The notes under the pieces were generated by a model, which searched no databases, was not told the origin of the DNA, and worked only from the letters and a program-made list of their open reading frames with translations. Positions 13,461 through 17,704 of a stretch of 17,704 bases of DNA are shown in pieces. The position numbers and the translations under genes were made by a program. Source of the DNA: HGM13233 sp900762805 (GTDB lineage: Bacteria > Bacillota > Clostridia > Oscillospirales > Ruminococcaceae); assembly GCA_937993755.1 (NCBI GenBank), contig CALKMA010000019.1:1-17704 (forward strand). Reading direction: 5' to 3'. The stretch's first letter is position 1. Every line of letters starts with the position of its first letter.

Positions 13461-16298
13461 ATGATCGACGAAAAAGTCAAACAGCGCGCCTTTACCCCGC
13501 CCTGCAAGGGCGATCCCGCCCCGCGTGAGAAGATCCAGAAGCTGGGGCAGAAGATCACCGACGTCATCCCGCACCAGCTGAAGGGCGTCTCGGCCGACGA
13601 CCCGGAATATTGGGGCCTCGCTGCCGTCGTCACCGACGAAATGGCCGATATCGCTCTGAAAATGGAGCTGCGCCATCATTACACCGTCGGTCAGCTCTGG
13701 GAGCTGTGCGGCGTCACCGAGGAGCAGAAGCCGCATTTTCAGGCGCTGCTTGACGAGATGAGCTACATCGGCCTGCTGGAGTACGATTACGGCTATCACT
13801 ATGACCACAACGGTCGCACGGCGCCGCCCTCCGAGCGCCGCTACTGCCTGCCTATGTTTGTGCCGGGCAGCGCCGAGCTGTTCAATATGGAGGAGGGGCC
13901 GGAGGGCAACAAGCGCCTGCGCGAGCACCCGGAGCTGGGCTATTTCTTCGAACGCATGACCTATATCCCGCTGGCCGGCAAGACCCACCTCATCCCGCCG
14001 GGCGGCGGCGGGATCGGGATGCACGTTATCCCTGTTGAAAAGGCCATCTCAATGGAAAATCAGACGCTCGATATCGAGCATTTGTCCTACTGGCTCAAGA
14101 AGTATGAGGGGCATATCGGCGTCGGGCAATGCTCCTGCCGCGCCAGCCGCGCCTACCTGGGCGACGGCTGCGCCGATGACGAGCAGTGCTGGTGCATCGG
14201 CGTCGGGGATTTTGCCGACTACTGCCGCGAGACCGGCAAGGGCCACGATATCACCTATGACGAGGCCATGCATATCCTTCAGGTGGCCGAGGACAACGGC
14301 TTTGTCCATCAGATCACCAATATCGACGGCGAAAACAAGATTTTCGGCATCTGCAACTGCAATGTCAATGTCTGCAACGCCCTGCGTACCTCGCAGCTCT
14401 TCAACACCCCCAACCTTTCCCGCAGCGCCTATACCGCCGAGGTCGATAAAGACAGCTGCGTCGCCTGCGGCAGGTGCGTCGAGACCTGCCCGGCGGGCGC
14501 CGTCAAGCTGGGGCAGAAGCTCTGCACCCAAAAGGGCGAGGTCAGGTACCCCCGCCACGAGCTGCCCAATACCATCGCGTGGGGGCCCAAGCACTGGGAC
14601 CCCGACTACCGCGACAACAACCGGAAAAACTGCTACGACAGCGGCACCGCCCCCTGCAAGACGGCCTGTCCCGCTCATATTGCCGTGCAGGGCTATCTCA
14701 AGCTGGCGGCGCAGGGCAAGTACCGGGAGGCGCTGGCCCTCATCAAGAAGGATAACCCGCTGCCCGCCATCTGCGGCCGCATCTGCAACAAGCGCTGTGA
14801 GGACGCCTGCACACGCGGCAGCATCGATCAGGCCGTGTCGATCGACGCTGTCAAAAAGTTTATCGCCGACCGCGACCTCAACGCCGAGACGCGCTACATC
14901 CCGCCCGTTGTTATCGCATCGACACAGAAGAAGCAGTGGGAGCAGAAGATCGCCATCATCGGCGCCGGCCCGGCCGGCCTGTCGGCGGCCTACTATCTGG
15001 CCACCCGCGGCTACAAGCCCACCATTTTTGAAAAGAATCAAAAGCCCGGCGGTATGCTGACCTACGGCATCCCGTCCTACAAGCTTGAAAAGGACGTCAT
15101 CGACGCTGAGATCGACGTTATCCGCGCATTGGGCGTGGAGATCCGCTGCGGCGTCGAGGTCGGCCGCGACGTCACACTTCAGCAGCTCCGCGAGCAGGGC
15201 TATCAGGCCTTCTATATCGCCATCGGCTGTCAGGGCGGCCGCCTGCCCGGCGTGCCTGGGGAGGATGCCGCCGGCACCGATATCGCCGTGCGCTTCCTGC
15301 ACCGCGCCGCCGAGGATCATGAACAAAAGCTGTCCGGCCGCGTCGTTGTGGTAGGCGGCGGCAATGTGGCTGTTGACTGCGCCCGCACCTCCGTCCGTCT
15401 GGGAGCCGAAAAGGTCTCGATGGTCTGTCTGGAAAGCCGCGAGACAATGCCGGCCTCCCGGCAGGAGGTGGCCGAGACGCTGGCCGACGGCATCGAGCTC
15501 TGCAATGGCTGGGGGCCGAAGGAGCTGCATAAGGACGCCGACGGCCGTGTGACCGAGGTGGTGTTCAAGAAGTGCCTGCGCACCATCGACCCGGAGACGC
15601 AGCGGTTCTCGCCCGTCTATGAGGAGGGCGACACCATGACGCTGCCGGCCGACTGCGTTATTTTTGCCATCGGGCAGGCCATCGAATGGGGCGGCCTGCT
15701 GGCCGGCGAGGAGGTCGCCTTCACGCATGGCAGCTATCCGGCGGCTGACGCGCTGACCTATCAGACCTCGCAGCCCGACATCTTTGTGGGCGGCGACGTC
15801 TACCACGGCCCCAAATTCGCTATCGACGCCATTGAGGACGGCAAGTGCGCCGCCGAATCGCTGCACCGCTATGTCCATTGGGGCGCGCATATGACCATCG
15901 GCCGCGACCGCCGCGATTTTATCATGCTCGATAAGGACGCCGTCGTTGTTGACAGCTACGACACCGCCGGCCGTCAGGAGGCCGGCATGGATGAGAGCAT
16001 TGACACGCTGCACTCCTTCCGCGACGCGCACAGGACGCTGACCGAGGAGCAGGTCAGGATCGAGACGGCCCGCTGCCTCGGCTGCGGCGCCAGCGTCGTC
16101 GATCCCAACAAGTGCATCGGCTGCGGCGTCTGCACCACCAGATGTATGTTCGACGCCATCCACCTCAAGCGCGACCACCCCGAATGCTCCAAGATGATGC
16201 GCGCCGAGGACAAGGTCAAGGGCATCCTGCCGATGGCCGGCCTGCGGCTGGCGCAGACCGTCCCGACGGCCGTCAAGCGCCTTGTCAAAAAGGGCTGA
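13461..16298 (+). CDS. Multi-domain iron-sulfur FAD/NAD(P) oxidoreductase
   Basis: This 945-residue soluble protein joins several redox modules. Residues 1-330 form a cysteine-rich region (CSC 224-226, C237, CWC 243-245, CNC 298-300, C305). A ferredoxin cluster motif CVACGRCVETCP follows at 333-344. Residues 390-480 match the N-terminal Fe-S domain of glutamate synthase small subunit (GltD) and dihydropyrimidine dehydrogenase (C391, C399, C403, C438, C442, C446, C450). Next come an FAD dinucleotide fold (GAGPAGLSAA, 501-510), an NAD(P) fold (VGGGNVAVDCAR, 631-642) and the closing FAD motif VGGDVYHGPKFAIDAI (776-791). The C-terminus adds RCLGCG (871-876) and CIGCGVCTTRC (885-895). It should pass electrons between NAD(P)H and a ferredoxin-like partner or unknown substrate. 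GAGGAG at 13448-13453 sets the ATG. It lies between hypB and hypA, so a link to nickel metabolism is inferred. No glutamate synthase large subunit is present. Confidence 0.9.
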   Translation: MIDEKVKQRAFTPPCKGDPAPREKIQKLGQKITDVIPHQLKGVSADDPEYWGLAAVVTDEMADIALKMELRHHYTVGQLWELCGVTEEQKPHFQALLDEMSYIGLLEYDYGYHYDHNGRTAPPSERRYCLPMFVPGSAELFNMEEGPEGNKRLREHPELGYFFERMTYIPLAGKTHLIPPGGGGIGMHVIPVEKAISMENQTLDIEHLSYWLKKYEGHIGVGQCSCRASRAYLGDGCADDEQCWCIGVGDFADYCRETGKGHDITYDEAMHILQVAEDNGFVHQITNIDGENKIFGICNCNVNVCNALRTSQLFNTPNLSRSAYTAEVDKDSCVACGRCVETCPAGAVKLGQKLCTQKGEVRYPRHELPNTIAWGPKHWDPDYRDNNRKNCYDSGTAPCKTACPAHIAVQGYLKLAAQGKYREALALIKKDNPLPAICGRICNKRCEDACTRGSIDQAVSIDAVKKFIADRDLNAETRYIPPVVIASTQKKQWEQKIAIIGAGPAGLSAAYYLATRGYKPTIFEKNQKPGGMLTYGIPSYKLEKDVIDAEIDVIRALGVEIRCGVEVGRDVTLQQLREQGYQAFYIAIGCQGGRLPGVPGEDAAGTDIAVRFLHRAAEDHEQKLSGRVVVVGGGNVAVDCARTSVRLGAEKVSMVCLESRETMPASRQEVAETLADGIELCNGWGPKELHKDADGRVTEVVFKKCLRTIDPETQRFSPVYEEGDTMTLPADCVIFAIGQAIEWGGLLAGEEVAFTHGSYPAADALTYQTSQPDIFVGGDVYHGPKFAIDAIEDGKCAAESLHRYVHWGAHMTIGRDRRDFIMLDKDAVVVDSYDTAGRQEAGMDESIDTLHSFRDAHRTLTEEQVRIETARCLGCGASVVDPNKCIGCGVCTTRCMFDAIHLKRDHPECSKMMRAEDKVKGILPMAGLRLAQTVPTAVKRLVKKG

Positions 16299-16302
16299 GC
16301 CC

Positions 16303-16647
16303 ATGCATGAGTTAGGCGTCGCCTTTCATATTGCCGACAGTGTCACGCGCATTGCCGCCGAAAACGATGCGGCCCATGTCCGCGCGGTGACGCTTGAGAT
16401 AGGGGAGGTATCGACCGTTGTGCCGGAGTACCTTGTCGATGTGTGGAGCTGGAATTGCAAGCGCACCCCGATGCTGGAGGGCTGCGAGCTGCTGATCGAG
16501 CGCATCCGCGCCGTGACCCACTGCGAGAGCTGCGGCGGCGATTATGACACCGTGCCGCAGGGCAAAATATGCCCCTACTGCGGCAGCGGCGAGACCTATC
16601 TTCTCACAGGCAATGAATTCAACATCAAGGAGATCACAGTCGAATAA
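16303..16647 (+). CDS. hypA: HypA, nickel metallochaperone
   Basis: HypA binds nickel and hands it, with HypB, to the target enzyme. The 114-residue protein starts MHELG; His2 and the free N-terminus form the nickel site. The structural zinc site is CESC (74-77) and CPYC (90-93). The start must be the ATG at 16303, because the MHE motif needs to be N-terminal; the seven extra codons upstream overlap the oxidoreductase gene. It begins four bases after that gene's stop and the ribosome site is weak (AAAGGG), which suggests translational coupling. A strong terminator follows 19 bases after the stop. No hypC, hypD, hypE, hypF or hydrogenase gene is in the window. Confidence 0.96.
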   Translation: MHELGVAFHIADSVTRIAAENDAAHVRAVTLEIGEVSTVVPEYLVDVWSWNCKRTPMLEGCELLIERIRAVTHCESCGGDYDTVPQGKICPYCGSGETYLLTGNEFNIKEITVE

Positions 16648-16666
16648 GGGCTGCAAAAGGAGCAGG

Positions 16667-16695
16667 AGGCCTCCCTCGCATGAGGGGGGCCTTTT
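16667..16695 (+). terminator. Intrinsic terminator of the hypB operon
   Basis: AGGCCTCCCTC (16667-16677) pairs with GAGGGGGGCCT (16682-16692) around a GCAT loop, with one G-T wobble. T-residues follow to 16695. It lies 19 bases past the hypA stop. Confidence 0.9.
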
Positions 16696-17080
16696 GCTGC
16701 GCTGCGGGGGGCGGCGCGGAGAGCTTTCAGGGAATGAGGGACGATGAAGGGCGCGGGAGGATGGGGCCGGCCTATGCGCCGCATGGCCGGCGGGTGTCCC
16801 TCTGCGGGCCGGCCGGGGGAGACCTGCGGGAACAGGGGACTGTGCCGGAAACGGCGCAGGGCGGCCGGCCGTTCGCGGCCAGCCTGATTCACGCATCGGT
16901 TCCGGTTCGGAAGGCTGACAGAAGCCCCGCAGAATATACGCAAATAAATTTTCCGCTTCAGGGGCAAATATAATACGGAAAGATATCGCAAACAGCTTGA
17001 ATTTATATAGCCATCCATGATACAGTATAAATGAAGATAAGGTGAAATTATCGTCAATTCTGAATTTTCGGGAGGCGCTT
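16696..17080. other. Intergenic region before the lipoprotein gene
   Basis: About 385 bp with no gene that I can support. The first 230 bp are very GC-rich with several GGCCGGCC-like palindromes. The last 120 bp turn AT-rich and contain the putative lipoprotein promoter. Open frames here have no ribosome site. Confidence 0.6.
16997..17026 (+). promoter_or_regulatory. Putative promoter of the lipoprotein gene
   Basis: TTGAAT (16997-17002), an 18-base spacer, then TACAGT (17021-17026), in an AT-rich stretch 54 bases before the ATG. TATAAA just downstream is an alternative -10 but would be too far from this -35. The call is moderate. Confidence 0.5.
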
Positions 17081-17704
17081 ATGAAAGGCTTGATGAAAAA
17101 GCTGTTGGCCATGGGGCTGCTGCTGGCATTGGCTCTGACACTGGGCGGCTGCGGGGTGCCGGCCGAGACGAATATGGCATTTTCCGATGAGCCGCCCCAG
17201 CTGGTCGAGCGGAAGTATCCGGAAACCCTTGAGGAATTCCTAAGGGAAGACCGGTGGGATTACCGCTGGGATTATTATACGGATAGAGAAAAAATCAGCC
17301 CGAATGAGGCTATGCGTTTGCTTGGAATCAAAAGCGGAAGTATATGGGCATGGGCCTTTCAGGACGGCGTACTCATCTACTTGTGGATGGATGCTACTAT
17401 GGCTGGACAGTGGGACCCGTCACACGGCGAATTGATTTATATAAACCGAGACGGAACAGGCAAGCAGGTGATATTCAGCGAATACGGGGTGTTCCCACAG
17501 GTTAGTATTATCGGCGAGTGTACCGTTCTGTTCCATACTGATACTGATTTGTCTCGCGGATATGAGACCTCCTACTATTATTATTATCAGCCTTCAGGCG
17601 AGCTCATCCAATTTACCTCGCCGCCGGTGGAACCGGGTCGCAGCTGGATCTGGGGTCGTTTTGTGCAGTTGTCAAATGCCGACTTCGTTTGGGAGATCGA
17701 AACC
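17081..17704 (+). CDS. Predicted lipoprotein of unknown function (3' end outside the window)
   Basis: The frame runs 208 codons to the window edge without a stop. The N-terminus is a lipoprotein signal: lysines, a hydrophobic stretch, then LGGC with Cys24 as the lipid site, so the mature protein is anchored on the outer face of the membrane. A GGGAGGCG ribosome site (about 17070-17077) lies just before the ATG. The mature part is rich in Trp and Tyr (WDYRWDYY near 59-66, a run of five tyrosines near 165) and has one YINRDGTGKQVIF stretch that resembles strands of beta-propeller domains such as DUF5050. It follows a terminator and has its own promoter, so it is independent of the hyp operon. 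Codon use is less GC-biased than in the hyp genes. I do not recognise the family. Confidence 0.82.
   Translation, partial: MKGLMKKLLAMGLLLALALTLGGCGVPAETNMAFSDEPPQLVERKYPETLEEFLREDRWDYRWDYYTDREKISPNEAMRLLGIKSGSIWAWAFQDGVLIYLWMDATMAGQWDPSHGELIYINRDGTGKQVIFSEYGVFPQVSIIGECTVLFHTDTDLSRGYETSYYYYYQPSGELIQFTSPPVEPGRSWIWGRFVQLSNADFVWEIET

Noticed and set aside
13461..16298. Glutamate synthase small subunit (gltD)
   Set aside because: The core is GltD-like, but the protein is about twice that length, has extra Fe-S domains at both ends, lacks a gltB partner and lies between hypB and hypA.
14049..16304. 751-residue minus-strand open frame opposite the oxidoreductase
   Set aside because: Its composition (Ala, Asp, Gly, Val rich) mirrors the codon bias of the real gene, and no motif or ribosome site is present.

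Overview
The window reads as chromosomal DNA of a GC-rich, anaerobic Gram-positive bacterium of the class Clostridia, probably near the Oscillospiraceae. This placement is inferred from strong AGGAGG-type ribosome sites, the mix of families and the folate-coupled histidine pathway; no ribosomal RNA is present to confirm it.

Region 1 (1-6653, + strand) is a complete histidine-utilisation operon: hutH, hutU, glutamate formimidoyltransferase, hutI and formimidoyl-THF cyclodeaminase. Together they convert histidine through urocanate, imidazolonepropionate and formiminoglutamate to glutamate, ammonia and 5,10-methenyl-THF. No hut regulator or histidine permease lies in the window.

Region 2 (about 6870-8852, - strand) is AT-richer. 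It holds a MATE-type transporter with its own near-consensus promoter and terminator, then two serine tRNAs (GCT and TGA) behind a strong promoter, ended by a perfect 36-bp palindrome.

Region 3 (8853-12600, mostly - strand) starts with a GC-rich repeat block of four related units. After it come a TraX-family membrane protein, a two-gene operon (YdbC/PC4-like ssDNA-binding protein and an HD-domain hydrolase) and a membrane-anchored metallophosphoesterase. The metallophosphoesterase has no ATG, GTG or TTG in frame and seems to start at CTG behind a perfect Shine-Dalgarno. It lies 475 nt downstream of a consensus promoter whose predicted transcript opens with three back-to-back hairpins.

Region 4 (12700-16700, + strand) is a three-gene operon: hypB, a 945-residue iron-sulfur/FAD/NAD(P) oxidoreductase, and hypA. 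The nickel-insertion pair flanks a redox enzyme, with no hypCDEF or hydrogenase in view. The hypB promoter overlaps a perfect inverted repeat that looks like an operator. A terminator closes the operon, and the window ends inside a predicted lipoprotein gene.

The candidates for something undescribed are the hypB-oxidoreductase-hypA operon with its palindromic operator, and the CTG-started metallophosphoesterase with its long structured leader.
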